Positions 7,970-16,089 of a stretch of DNA of 64,000 nt are shown piece after piece. The stretch's first letter is position 1; every line of letters starts with the position of its first letter. The stretch covers positions 2,356,001 to 2,420,000 of the forward strand of contig NZ_JBEJGX010000003.1 of the NCBI RefSeq assembly GCF_040253635.1. Reading direction: 5' to 3'. The notes below the pieces were generated by a model. The model made no database searches. It was not told where the DNA came from and saw nothing but the letters and a program-made list of their open reading frames with translations. The stretch is from Streptomyces sp. Edi2 (GTDB taxonomy: Bacteria; Actinomycetota; Actinomycetes; Streptomycetales; Streptomycetaceae). The position numbers were made by a program, and so were the translations under genes.

Positions 7970-8656
7970 TCACTGCACCCGTGGGCGTACGAGTCCGGAC
8001 TCGTAGGCGATGACGACCAGCTGGGCCCGGTCGCGGGCGCCCAGTTTGGCCATCGCGCGGTTCACATGCGTCTTGACGGTGAGCGGGCTGACCGCCAGCT
8101 GCTCGGCGATCTCGTCGTTGGACTGCCCGCCGGCCACCAGGGTCAGCACCTCCCGCTCGCGGCCGGTCAGCGTCGCCAGCCGCTCGGCGCCCCGGCTGCC
8201 GGGCCCGCCGTCCCCCGTGCTGCCGCCCTGCGCGAGGAACTTGGCGATCAGGCCCTTGGTCGCGACGGGCGACAGCAGCGCCTCGCCGGCCGCCGCGATC
8301 CGGATCGCGCCCAGCATCTCGTCCGGCTCGGCGCCCTTGCCCAGGAAGCCGCTGGCGCCGGCCCGCAGCGACTGCACCACATAGTCGTCGACCTCGAAGG
8401 TCGTCAGGATGACCACCCGGACGCCGGTGAGCTCCGGGTCCTCGCTGATCATGCGGGTGGCCGCCAGGCCGTCCACGCCGGGCATCCGGATGTCCATCAG
8501 GACGACATCGGGGCGCTTCGCCCGGGTCAGCTCGTACGCCTGGGCGCCGTCGGAGGCCTCCGCGACCACCTCCATGTCCGGCTCGGAGTCGACCAGCACC
8601 CGGAACGCGCTGCGCAGCAGCGCCTGGTCGTCGGCGAGCAGCACCTTGATCGTCAT
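7970..8656 (-). CDS. NarL/LuxR-type response regulator
   Basis: 228 aa. Receiver domain at residues 1-120 with the acidic pair in LLADDQ and phospho-acceptor Asp55 in VVLMDIRMPG; C-terminal LuxR helix-turn-helix at about 160-225 (LTGREREVLTLVAGGQSNDEIAEQL, HVNRAMAKLGA). Its ATG overlaps the kinase stop (ATGA), so the two are translationally coupled. The RND exporter downstream is its most likely target, by position only. Confidence 0.96.
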   Translation of the reverse strand: MTIKVLLADDQALLRSAFRVLVDSEPDMEVVAEASDGAQAYELTRAKRPDVVLMDIRMPGVDGLAATRMISEDPELTGVRVVILTTFEVDDYVVQSLRAGASGFLGKGAEPDEMLGAIRIAAAGEALLSPVATKGLIAKFLAQGGSTGDGGPGSRGAERLATLTGREREVLTLVAGGQSNDEIAEQLAVSPLTVKTHVNRAMAKLGARDRAQLVVIAYESGLVRPRVQ

Positions 8657-9954
8657 GTTGACTCCCCCGTACGGACGGTGTGCAGCGGAAGGGTGACCCG
8701 CACCTGGAAGCCGCCGGCCGCGCGCGGGCCGGTGACGACCGTGCCGCGCAGCGCGAAGACCCGCTCGCGCATCCCGATCAGGCCGTGGCCGCCGCCGCTG
8801 TCCTCCGGTTCGCCGGGCCCGCCCGGCTCCACGGGCGGCCGGTCGCCGCCCTTCTGCCGCGGGATGCCGGCCCGGCCCGCGCCGTCGTCCAGGACGGTCA
8901 CGGTCAGCGCGGTCTCGGAGTGCAGGATCCGCACCGTGGCGCGGGCCCCCTCGCCGGCGTGCTTGTGGACGTTGGTGAGCGCTTCCTGGACCACGCGGTA
9001 GGCGGTGAGGTCGACGGAGGCGGACAGCGGGCGGGGCGCGGGCGGGAGCTCCAGATCGACGGGGATCCCGGCGCGGACGAACCCGTCGACGAGCTGGTCG
9101 AGGACGCCGAGGCCGGGCGCGGGCTCGGTCGGCGCCTTGGGGTCGTCGGACTGCCGCAACAGGCCGACCGTGGCACGCAGTTCCTCCAGCGCCGAGCGGG
9201 ACGCCTCGCGGACGTGCGCCAGCGCCTGTTTGGCCTGGTCGGGGCGGTTGTCCATGACGTGCGAGGCGACGCCGGCCTGGACGTTGACCAGGGCGATGTG
9301 GTGGGCGACGACATCGTGCAGCTCACGGGCGATCCGCAGGCGCTCCTCGGCGACCCGGCGCCGGGCCTCCTCCTCGCGGGTGCGCTCGGCGCGTTCGGCG
9401 CGCTCGCGGATCGCGTCGACGAAGGCCCGGCGGCTGCGGACCGCGTCGCCGGCCGCCGCGGCCATGCCCGTCCAGGCGAAGATCGCGATGTTCTCCTGCG
9501 CGTACCAGGGGCGGGGGCCGTAGAGCATCGCGGCGGCGGTCAGCACGACGACGGTCAGCGCGCCGCCCCGCCAGGTCGTGGGCCGGTCGGTGCGCGAGGC
9601 CAGGCTGTAGAGGGCGATCACGGCGGAGGCGGCCACGGGGGCGCGCGGGTCGCTGGAGCGCGCGAGCAGTTCGACGATGGTGCAGGCGCCGGTGACGGCC
9701 AGGACCGTACGGGGCAGCCGGCGGCGCAGGACCAGGGCGGCGCAGGCCAGCGCGGCGAAGGCCACGGTCGAGGCGGAGAGGTGGTGAGCGCCGAACCGCG
9801 GGCCGTGCGGGCCGTGCGGGTCGGCCACCGCGCCGCACAGGACGCACGCGAAGACCGCCACCGCCAGGACGGTGTCGAAGGCGAGCGGGTGGGCCCGCTG
9901 CCACGGGAAGCGGCCGACGCGGGGCGTGTCCGGGCGGGGATCGAGGTGGCTCAC
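8653..9954 (-). CDS. Sensor histidine kinase (HisKA_3 type)
   Basis: 433 aa. The first ~160 residues hold several hydrophobic segments (membrane sensor), followed by a coiled linker rich in Glu and Arg (RERAERAERTREEEARRR). The phosphoacceptor box is RELHDVVAHHIALVNVQAG, with His in RELHD. The ATPase lid shows LDDGAG and GGHGLIGMRERV. The segment around residues 360-390 is a Gly/Pro-rich insert. Partner of the overlapping response regulator. Neighbouring pspAA and pspA on the same strand are separated by a terminator at 9969-9998, so they are a different transcript. Signal unknown. Confidence 0.95.
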   Translation of the reverse strand: MSHLDPRPDTPRVGRFPWQRAHPLAFDTVLAVAVFACVLCGAVADPHGPHGPRFGAHHLSASTVAFAALACAALVLRRRLPRTVLAVTGACTIVELLARSSDPRAPVAASAVIALYSLASRTDRPTTWRGGALTVVVLTAAAMLYGPRPWYAQENIAIFAWTGMAAAAGDAVRSRRAFVDAIRERAERAERTREEEARRRVAEERLRIARELHDVVAHHIALVNVQAGVASHVMDNRPDQAKQALAHVREASRSALEELRATVGLLRQSDDPKAPTEPAPGLGVLDQLVDGFVRAGIPVDLELPPAPRPLSASVDLTAYRVVQEALTNVHKHAGEGARATVRILHSETALTVTVLDDGAGRAGIPRQKGGDRPPVEPGGPGEPEDSGGGHGLIGMRERVFALRGTVVTGPRAAGGFQVRVTLPLHTVRTGEST

Positions 9955-9968
9955 AAGAGCAAACGGTA

Positions 9969-9998
9969 GCGCCCCGGCCCATCGAAGGGCCGGGGCGC
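9969..9998. terminator. Hairpin between pspAA and the kinase gene
   Basis: Perfect 12-bp arms GCGCCCCGGCCC and GGGCCGGGGCGC with loop ATCGAA. It follows the pspAA stop by about 65 nt on the minus strand. Confidence 0.7.
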
Positions 9999-10062
9999 CG
10001 TGCGCTGGAGTGGAGTGTCCTGACCGGACGGAACCGGGTTCTGGCCAGGGCCGGGCCGGGGT

Positions 10063-10341
10063 TCAGCCCGGGATGAGGCCGTCGTCGCTGAGCATCTCCC
10101 GGACCTCTTCGAGGGAGGCGTCGGCGGAGGGCAAGATGAGTTCGGACGGTTCGAGGGCGTCGTCGGGAAGCGGTGTACCGAGGCGGCGCACCGCTTCCAG
10201 CAGGGCATCGAGAGTGCGCTGGAACCCTGCTTCGTCGTTGCTCTCCATCTCGGCGAGCAGTTCATCGTCCAGTTTGTTGAGCTCGGCGAAGTGGGCATCG
10301 TCCAGCTTCACCTGGCCCTCCCCCATGATCCGTACGATCAC
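10063..10341 (-). CDS. PspA-associated protein PspAA
   Basis: 92 aa from GTG 10341 (GGGAG 6 nt upstream). Opens with MIVRIMGEGQVKL, the hallmark of PspAA, a small acidic partner encoded next to PspA in actinobacteria. It is predicted to act with PspA in the envelope-stress response. It starts 57 bp after the pspA stop and is probably co-transcribed. Confidence 0.85.
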   Translation of the reverse strand: MIVRIMGEGQVKLDDAHFAELNKLDDELLAEMESNDEAGFQRTLDALLEAVRRLGTPLPDDALEPSELILPSADASLEEVREMLSDDGLIPG

Positions 10342-10398
10342 GACGGTCTCCCTCGGTCCGGTCCGACGATCTGTGGCGAGGCTATCCGCCGCCGGCCG

Positions 10399-11196
10399 TC
10401 ACTGCTTGTCGAAACGCGGCCGGTCCTGCTGCGGGGCGGACTGTGCCCCGCCGTTCTGGCCGCCCTCGAGGGCCTGCTGGCCGGACGAGCCTCCCGCCAG
10501 CTCGGCCTTCATCCGCTGCAGCTCCAGTTCGACGTCGCTGCCGCCGGAGAGCCGGTCCAGCTCGGCGGTGATGTCGTCCTTGGCCATGCCGGTCGGGTCG
10601 TCCAGCGCGCCGGAGGCCATCAGCTCGTCGAGGGCACCGGCCCTGGCCTGCAGCTGCGCGGTCTTGTCCTCCGCACGCTGGATGGCCATGCCGACATCGC
10701 CCATCTCCTCGGAGATGCCGGAGAAGGCCTCGCCGATCCGGGTCTGGGCCTGGGCGGCCGTGTAGGTGGCCTTGATCGTCTCCTTCTTCGTACGGAAGGC
10801 GTCGACCTTGGCCTGCAGCCGCTGCGCCGCGAGCGTGAGCTTCTCCTCCTCGCCCTGCAGCGTCTGGTGCTGGGTCTCCAGGTCGGTGACCTGCTGCTGC
10901 AGCGCGCTGCGCCGGCTCAGCGCCTCGCGGGCCAGGTCCTCGCGGCCGAGCGCCAGCGCCTTGCGGCCCTGGTCCTCCAGCTTGGACGACTGGCCCTGGA
11001 GCTGGTTGAGCTGCAGCTCCAGGCGCTTGCGGGAGGTCGCCACGTCGGCGACGCCGCGGCGTACCTTCTGCAGCAGCTCCAGCTGCTTCTGGTACGAGTA
11101 GTCAAGGGTTTCGCGCGGGTCTTCGGCCCGGTCCAGGGCCTTGTTGGCCTTCGCGCGGAAGATCATTCCCATCCGCTTCATGACACCATCGCTCAT
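10399..11196 (-). CDS. pspA: PspA/IM30 family phage-shock protein
   Basis: 265 aa, almost wholly alpha-helical coiled coil with little hydrophobic content, as expected for the ESCRT-III-related PspA/Vipp1 family that binds stressed membranes. Typical pieces are MIFRAKANKALDRAEDP near the start, YQKQLELLQKVRRGVADVATSRKRLELQ, and the Gln-rich C-terminus. GAGG precedes the ATG at 11196; Met6 (11181) is an alternative. Divergent from the DUF3043 gene. Confidence 0.93.
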   Translation of the reverse strand: MSDGVMKRMGMIFRAKANKALDRAEDPRETLDYSYQKQLELLQKVRRGVADVATSRKRLELQLNQLQGQSSKLEDQGRKALALGREDLAREALSRRSALQQQVTDLETQHQTLQGEEEKLTLAAQRLQAKVDAFRTKKETIKATYTAAQAQTRIGEAFSGISEEMGDVGMAIQRAEDKTAQLQARAGALDELMASGALDDPTGMAKDDITAELDRLSGGSDVELELQRMKAELAGGSSGQQALEGGQNGGAQSAPQQDRPRFDKQ

Positions 11197-11296
11197 GGGC
11201 CTCGCGCGCCCCCTTCTGACCGAGTCACCTCGGGCTTAGGCTCCAGCACATCTACAGACCCCACAGTACGGGCCCTGGTTCCATTACCGCACTGTT

Positions 11297-11337
11297 CGCG
11301 CCCCGATGCGCTCCTCCTCCAGGACGATCGGGGCGCG
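11297..11337. other. Stem-loop in the pspA/DUF3043 divergent region
   Basis: Perfect 11-bp arms CGCGCCCCGAT (11297-11307) and ATCGGGGCGCG (11327-11337) around a 19-nt loop, followed by TTCTTCTCC. The 315-bp gap 11197-11511 holds this and the divergent promoters. Its role (terminator or regulatory structure) is unclear. Confidence 0.45.
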
Positions 11338-11511
11338 TTCTTCTCCCGCGCAAGGAGTAGGGAGAGTCCGGACAATCGGCACGATGTCCGCTCTGTCCCG
11401 GTAGCGCAGAGGTTCCCGCCTGGTCAGGCGCCGGCTTCCGGAAGCGCCGTTGCCGGATCGTGCCCCGTCGGACCGCCGCTCACCCGCGGCGAGCACGTAC
11501 TCTTGGGTGTT

Positions 11512-12108
11512 GTGTTCCGAAGCCGTTCGAAGGATGAGCAGGCCGCGACCGCCAAGGTGACCGCGGACCAGCCCCAGCAGCCCCGCGATCCGCAGGCCCC
11601 CAAGGGCCGCCCGACGCCCAAACGCAGCGATTCCCAGTCGCAGCGCCGCTCCCGCGCGCATACGCCGACCAACCGCAAGGACGCGGCGAAGGCGCAGCGC
11701 GAGGCCCGCCGAACCGATATGGCCCGCCAGCGCGAGGCGATGGCCAGCGGCGACGAGCGGTATCTGCCGGTGCGCGACAAGGGGCCCGTGCGCCGCTTCG
11801 CGCGCGACTTCGTCGACTCCCGGTGGTGTGTCGCCGAGTTCTTCCTGCCGATGGCCGTGGTGATCCTGGTGCTCACCATGATCCGGGTGCCGTCGATCCA
11901 GAGCATCGCGCTGCTGCTGTGGCTCGTGATCATCGTGCTGATCGTGCTCGACTCGGTGCTGATCTGGTTCCGCCTGGGCAAGCGGCTGGAGGAGCGCTTC
12001 CCGAACGAGAACCTCAAGGGCGTGAAGGCGTACGCGGTGATGCGGACGCTGCAGATGCGGCGGCTGCGGCTGCCGAAGCCGCAGGTGAAGCGGGGGCAGC
12101 GGCCGTAG
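11512..12108 (+). CDS. DUF3043 membrane protein
   Basis: 198 aa from GTG 11512, the start that gives the usual MFRSRSKDEQ-type N-terminus; no better ribosome site is seen. The first ~85 residues are very polar and basic (TPKRSDSQSQRRSRAHTPTN, KDAAKAQREARRTDMARQRE), followed by YLPVRDKGPVRRFARDFVDSR and two adjacent membrane helices (FFLPMAVVILVLTMI and IALLLWLVIIVLIVLDSVLIW), then a basic cytoplasmic tail. DUF3043 is a conserved actinobacterial family of unknown function. Confidence 0.88.
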   Translation: MFRSRSKDEQAATAKVTADQPQQPRDPQAPKGRPTPKRSDSQSQRRSRAHTPTNRKDAAKAQREARRTDMARQREAMASGDERYLPVRDKGPVRRFARDFVDSRWCVAEFFLPMAVVILVLTMIRVPSIQSIALLLWLVIIVLIVLDSVLIWFRLGKRLEERFPNENLKGVKAYAVMRTLQMRRLRLPKPQVKRGQRP

Positions 12109-12143
12109 CCGTGTCGTACGTGGGGGTGCGGTAGCCGGTGATT

Positions 12144-12173
12144 CCTCCCCAGCTAACGCTGGGAGGTGCCCCC
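12144..12173. repeat. Dispersed streptomycete palindrome
   Basis: CCTCCCCAGC, TAAC loop, GCTGGGAGG, then TGCCCCCAG. I recognise this as one of the short intergenic palindromes scattered through Streptomyces chromosomes; related ones occur at 29578 and 30150. Confidence 0.55.
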
Positions 12174-12223
12174 AGACCCTCGCCCTCGTGGTGGCGCGCC
12201 GTTGCGGCGGGATTGATTTTGAT

Positions 12224-12255
12224 GCTTGGCCGGGCCCGTGCGGGCCCGGCCAAGC
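12224..12255. terminator. Bidirectional terminator
   Basis: Perfect 15-bp arms GCTTGGCCGGGCCCG and CGGGCCCGGCCAAGC almost back to back, between the plus-strand DUF3043 gene and the minus-strand gene ending at 12338. Confidence 0.75.
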
Positions 12256-12337
12256 GTCGTTCGGGGCCGGCCGGGCCTCGTACCGGAGCGCGCGGCCCGG
12301 CAGTCGTACGGGAACGGCCCGGTCGCGTCGTCGGGGT

Positions 12338-12553
12338 TCAGTCCTCCGCGGCCGCGTGCAGGCTCATCGGGCCCGCGTAGATCTCGGTGCCGTCCTCGAA
12401 GAGCCTGACCTGGTCGACGCCGCCTTCGAGGAGGGCCTTCCACTCCTCGCCGATCCAGGACTCCGCGTCGCCCTGGGTGGTGAACTCCTCCGGTTGGACG
12501 GCCGGCGCCGTCTCCGAACCGTCGGCCTTCTCGAACCGCCACGTCCACGCCAT
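12338..12553 (-). CDS. Small acidic hypothetical protein
   Basis: 71 aa from ATG 12553. Starts MAWTWRFEKADG and continues with FTTQGDAESWIGEEWKALLEGG and VRLFEDGTEIYAGPMSLH. It looks like a compact alpha/beta protein without signal or membrane segment; such short proteins are widely conserved in Streptomyces but have no assigned role. Monocistronic, convergent with the DUF3043 gene. Confidence 0.8.
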   Translation of the reverse strand: MAWTWRFEKADGSETAPAVQPEEFTTQGDAESWIGEEWKALLEGGVDQVRLFEDGTEIYAGPMSLHAAAED

Positions 12554-12712
12554 GTGCGCCTCCTGGATCCCACCGAGTACGAATCTGTGCCACCGCGGGC
12601 GCGTCCTGACGCACCCCCGGTGCCGTGCTTCCGTGCTGATCGGCAGCCTAACGGCCGTGTCGAGCCCGCCCCCGCCGCGCCCGCCCGGCAAGGACGCGGG
12701 AAACTCGGCGGT

Positions 12713-14053
12713 GTGGATGTGACTCTCCTTGGCACCGGGGCCCCGCAGGGGCTGCCGCGCCCCGGCTGCCCGTGTGCCGCCTGTGCGACCGCCGTCGGCG
12801 ACGAGGCGCGGGCGGCGACCGCGCTGCTCGTCGACGGCGCGCTGATGATCGACCTGACGCCGGGCCCGGCCTTTGCGGCCGCCCGTGCCGGGCAGTCCCT
12901 GTCGGGTGTACGGCAGGTGCTGCTCTCCCATCCGCACGACGGCCCGGTGCTGGAGGTGCCGGCCGGGCTGCCGCAGCCGGGCCGGGTCGCGGACGGGCGG
13001 GAGCTGGCGCTGCTCGACGGGCACCGGGTGCGCGCCGTCGCGGTGGACATCCCCGGCACCGGCTATGAGATCTCCGGCGTGGACGGCGAGCGGCTGCTGT
13101 ATCTGCCGCCGGGCGCGGCGCCGGCCGGGCTGGGCAACGGGAACGGCCGGGCGGCGGGCGGCGGTGAGGAGGGCGCCGGCGGCGCCGGTCCCTACGACCT
13201 GGTGCTGCTCGACGTGGTGAAGCGGCCCGACGCGCTGGCCAGGCTGCGGGCGAGCGGCGCGGTCGACGCGGCGACGGACGTGGTCGCGGTGCACCTCGAC
13301 CACGGTGTGCCGCCGGGGCCCGAACTGCACCGCAGGCTGGCGGTGGTGGGGGCCCGCGCGGTGGCGGACGGCAGCACGCTGGTGGTGGGCGAGTTTCACG
13401 CGGTGCCGGATCTGCCGCGGCGGACCCTGGTGCTGGGCGGGGCGCGCAGCGGCAAGTCGGTGGAGGCGGAGCGGCGGCTCGCGGCCTTCCCCGACGTGGT
13501 GTACGTGGCCACCGGGGGGACCCGGGACGGCGACCAGGACTGGGCGCAGCGGGTCTCGCTGCACCGCGAGCGGCGCCCCAGCAGCTGGCGCACCGTCGAG
13601 ACCTGCGATCTGCTGCCGCTGCTGGGGGCCGGGCCGGGCGCGGAGGACGCGGGTCCTGGCCGGGACGGTGCAGGGGCGGGGCAGGAAGCCGGCGTGCCCG
13701 GTGCGGGCCCCGGCGGCGGGAGCCGGGGCGGGACGTCGCCGCTGCTGATCGACTGTCTGGCGCTGTGGCTGACGCATGTCATGGACGACGTCGGGGCGTG
13801 GGACGACGCGACCTGGGAGGCCGGCGGCCGGGAGGCGCTGCGGAAGCGGACCGATGCGCTGGTGACGGCGGTGCGCGAGACGCGCAGGCCGGTGGTGGCG
13901 GTGAGCAACGAGGTCGGGTCCGGGGTCGTCCCGGCGACCCCGGCGGGCCGTCGGTTCCGTGACGAACTGGGGCGGCTGAACGCGGCGTTCGCCGCGGAGT
14001 GCGAGCAGGTGCTGCTGGTCGTCGCGGGGCAGGCGCTTGCGCTGCGTGGATGA
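12713..14053 (+). CDS. cobU: CobU (adenosylcobinamide kinase/guanylyltransferase) with N-terminal MBL-like domain
   Basis: 446 aa from GTG 12713. The C-terminal ~215 residues are CobU, which phosphorylates adenosylcobinamide and transfers GMP to it: P-loop GARSGKS, YVATGGTRDGDQDWAQRV, HRERRPSSW, LLIDCLALWLTHVMDD and AVSNEVGSGVVP. An extra ~235-residue N-terminal domain opens with VTLLGTGAPQGLPRPGCPC and contains SHPHDGP, resembling a degenerate metallo-beta-lactamase/PhnP fold with a reduced His motif. A Gly/Ala/Pro-rich low-complexity stretch interrupts the CobU part (about 13650-13735). Works with cobT and cobS in nucleotide-loop assembly. The ribosome site is weak. Confidence 0.9.
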   Translation: MDVTLLGTGAPQGLPRPGCPCAACATAVGDEARAATALLVDGALMIDLTPGPAFAAARAGQSLSGVRQVLLSHPHDGPVLEVPAGLPQPGRVADGRELALLDGHRVRAVAVDIPGTGYEISGVDGERLLYLPPGAAPAGLGNGNGRAAGGGEEGAGGAGPYDLVLLDVVKRPDALARLRASGAVDAATDVVAVHLDHGVPPGPELHRRLAVVGARAVADGSTLVVGEFHAVPDLPRRTLVLGGARSGKSVEAERRLAAFPDVVYVATGGTRDGDQDWAQRVSLHRERRPSSWRTVETCDLLPLLGAGPGAEDAGPGRDGAGAGQEAGVPGAGPGGGSRGGTSPLLIDCLALWLTHVMDDVGAWDDATWEAGGREALRKRTDALVTAVRETRRPVVAVSNEVGSGVVPATPAGRRFRDELGRLNAAFAAECEQVLLVVAGQALALRG

Positions 14054-14115
14054 CACGGGCCCGGCGCGGCCCGTGTCCGCTTGCCCGTGGGCGCGGCGCC
14101 GGGTGCTCTTGACCC

Positions 14116-14877
14116 GTGACCGAATCCGAGCGGACCGAATCCGAAGCGCCGGCCGGGTGGCATGCGGGGCCCGTCCGGGAGCCCCGGGGGCGCGGACGGC
14201 TTTTCGACGCGGCCGTGCGCGCCTATCTGGAGCGGCATCCGGAGGCGACGGTGGTCGCGCTCGGCGAGGGGCTGGGCACCGGTTTCTGGCGGCTGGACAA
14301 CGGACGGCTGACCTGGCTGACGGTGGTGCCCCCGAAGACCGCGGCGGCCCGCCGGATGCTGCTTCCGGACGGCGCCCGGCGGCGGACCGTCGCCCGTGCG
14401 GTGACCGATCACGCCTGGCTGGACGCGGTTGCGGAGCCGTGGCGCGGGGTCGTCGTCACGGCTCCCGGGGTACTGATGCGGCTGCCGCCGCCCGCGGTGC
14501 GCGCGCTGCTCGCGGCGTGTGCGGAGCGGTTTCCCGGCGGTGTGCTGGTCTTTGACGCGCTGCCGGGGCGGGCGACCACGCTGGCGCGGCGGGCCGCCGC
14601 GGCCGGCGTCCGGTGGCCGGCTCCGCGCTGGGGTCTGGACCGTGCCCAACTGCCGCGGGTGGCCTGCCTGCACCCGGGCATCGTCGCGGTGCGCGAGATC
14701 GGCCCGGTGCCGGCTGCGCCGGGAGACGCGGCGGCGGGCGGTCTGTGGTCCCGGCTGGTGTGGCGCGGGCGCCGCGTCCCGGTGGTGCGCGCGCTGACGC
14801 CACTGGTGTGCGAGGTCCGGTTCGCCTCGGCCACCTCGCCCCGGGCCGTTCCCCCCGGTGCGCTTCGTCAGCGGTGA
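14116..14877 (+). CDS. Leucine-carboxyl-methyltransferase-like protein
   Basis: 253 aa from GTG 14116. The SAM-binding motif of the LCM/COG3315 class is recognisable (VVALGEGLGTGFWRLDNGR), as is VVVTAPGVLMRLPPPAVRALL followed by CAERFPGGVLVFDALP. These enzymes methylate carboxyl groups, often in secondary metabolism; here the second motif region is shortened. It sits 62 bp after cobU and 21 bp before cobT, so it is probably co-transcribed with cobalamin genes, but a role in that pathway is not evident. Confidence 0.75.
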   Translation: MTESERTESEAPAGWHAGPVREPRGRGRLFDAAVRAYLERHPEATVVALGEGLGTGFWRLDNGRLTWLTVVPPKTAAARRMLLPDGARRRTVARAVTDHAWLDAVAEPWRGVVVTAPGVLMRLPPPAVRALLAACAERFPGGVLVFDALPGRATTLARRAAAAGVRWPAPRWGLDRAQLPRVACLHPGIVAVREIGPVPAAPGDAAAGGLWSRLVWRGRRVPVVRALTPLVCEVRFASATSPRAVPPGALRQR

Positions 14878-14898
14878 GTTGACGGTAATCTGCGCCCA

Positions 14899-15945
14899 AT
14901 GAGCGCCTTGAACCTCGACGACTTCGCCCACCTGATCGAGCGCCCCGACGGCGGTGCACGCCGTGACGCCGAGGAGCGGCGGGCCCGGCTGGCCGTGCCG
15001 CCGGGTGCGCTCGGCCGCCTCGACGAGCTGGGCGAGTGGCTGGCCGCCGCGCAGCAGCAGGTGCCGGTGCGGCCCGTCGAGCGGCCGCGGGTGCTGCTGT
15101 TCGCGGGCGATCACGGGGTGGCGGAGCTGGGGGTGTCGGCCCGGCCGGCCGGCGGCACCAGGGATCTCGTACGGGCCGTGCTGGACGGGGCGAGCCCGGT
15201 CGCGGTGCTGGCCCGGGGCGCCGGGGCGCAGCTGCGGGTGGTGGATCTGGCGGTGGACTGCGACCCGCAGGAGCTGCCCGAGGACGTCACCCGGCACCGG
15301 GTGCGGCGCGGTTCGGGACGGATCGACATCGAGGACGCACTGACGGCCGAGGAGGCCGAGGCGGCGTTCCGGGCCGGGATGGCCGTCGCGGACGAGGAGG
15401 CGGACGCGGGCACCGATCTGGTGGTGCTGGGCGATCTGAGCGTCGGCGGGACGACCCCGGCGAGCACGCTGATCGCGGCGCTGTGCGGCACGGACGCCTC
15501 GGTGGTCACCGGGCGGGGCGGCGCCCCCATCGACGATCTGGCCTGGATGCGCAAGTGCGCGGCGATCCGCGACGCGCTGCGGCGGGCCCGTCCGGTGCTC
15601 GGCGACCAGCTGGAGCTGCTGGCCACGGTCGGCGGCGCGGATCTGACCGCGATGACCGGCTTCCTGCTGCAGAGCGCGGTGCGCCGGACTCCGGTGATCC
15701 TGGACGGGGTGGTCTCGGCCGCCTGTGCGCTGGTGGCGCAGCGGGTGGCGTTCCGGGCGCCGGACTGGTGGGTGGCCGGGCAGGCGAGCGGGGAGCCGGC
15801 CCAGGCCAAGGCGCTGGACCGGATCGCACTCAACCCTCTGCTCGACCACGGCGTCACTGCGGGAGAGGGGACCGGGGCGCTGCTGGCCTTGCCATTGGTA
15901 CGGGCAGCCGCGGCCCTGGCGGCAGAACTGCCCGTACGCGACTGA
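14899..15945 (+). CDS. cobT: Nicotinate-nucleotide-dimethylbenzimidazole phosphoribosyltransferase CobT
   Basis: 348 aa. Forms alpha-ribazole phosphate from dimethylbenzimidazole and nicotinate mononucleotide, the lower-ligand branch of B12 synthesis. Recognised by FAGDHGVAELGVSA, GDLSVGGTTPAST, TGRGGAPIDDLAW and the C-terminal GEGTGALLALPLV with the catalytic Glu. Follows the LCM-like gene closely; CobU (upstream) and CobS (19454) supply and use the partner substrates. Confidence 0.95.
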   Translation: MSALNLDDFAHLIERPDGGARRDAEERRARLAVPPGALGRLDELGEWLAAAQQQVPVRPVERPRVLLFAGDHGVAELGVSARPAGGTRDLVRAVLDGASPVAVLARGAGAQLRVVDLAVDCDPQELPEDVTRHRVRRGSGRIDIEDALTAEEAEAAFRAGMAVADEEADAGTDLVVLGDLSVGGTTPASTLIAALCGTDASVVTGRGGAPIDDLAWMRKCAAIRDALRRARPVLGDQLELLATVGGADLTAMTGFLLQSAVRRTPVILDGVVSAACALVAQRVAFRAPDWWVAGQASGEPAQAKALDRIALNPLLDHGVTAGEGTGALLALPLVRAAAALAAELPVRD

Positions 15946-16048
15946 CCCGGCACCGGCCCACCCCGGCCGGCCGCCGCAGGAAGCGAACGGACGAGCGCCC
16001 GGCCCGGGCGCTCACCAGGTCAGGCCCGTACCGGACCGCCGGCGGCCC

Positions 16049-16080
16049 CCCATAAGATCGCGCTTTACACGTTTTATGGG
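16049..16080 (+). promoter_or_regulatory. Inverted repeat overlapping the ribosome site of the LPG synthase-like gene
   Basis: CCCATAA (16049-16055) and TTATGGG (16074-16080) are perfect 7-bp arms 18 nt apart. The right arm abuts GGGAGA, the ribosome site for TTG 16090. It could be an operator or a structure that limits translation. Confidence 0.4.
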
Positions 16081-16089
16081 AGACATCGC

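Noticed and set aside
4187..9001. 1604-codon open frame on the plus strand
   Set aside because: It is antisense to the RND exporter, response regulator and part of the kinase, whose motifs are unambiguous. High GC leaves long frames open on the wrong strand; its translation is compositionally biased (Gly, Asp, Arg, Gln) without motifs.
12554..12712. Cobalamin riboswitch upstream of cobU
   Set aside because: I looked for a B12-box-like element before cobU, cobT and cobS and saw none.
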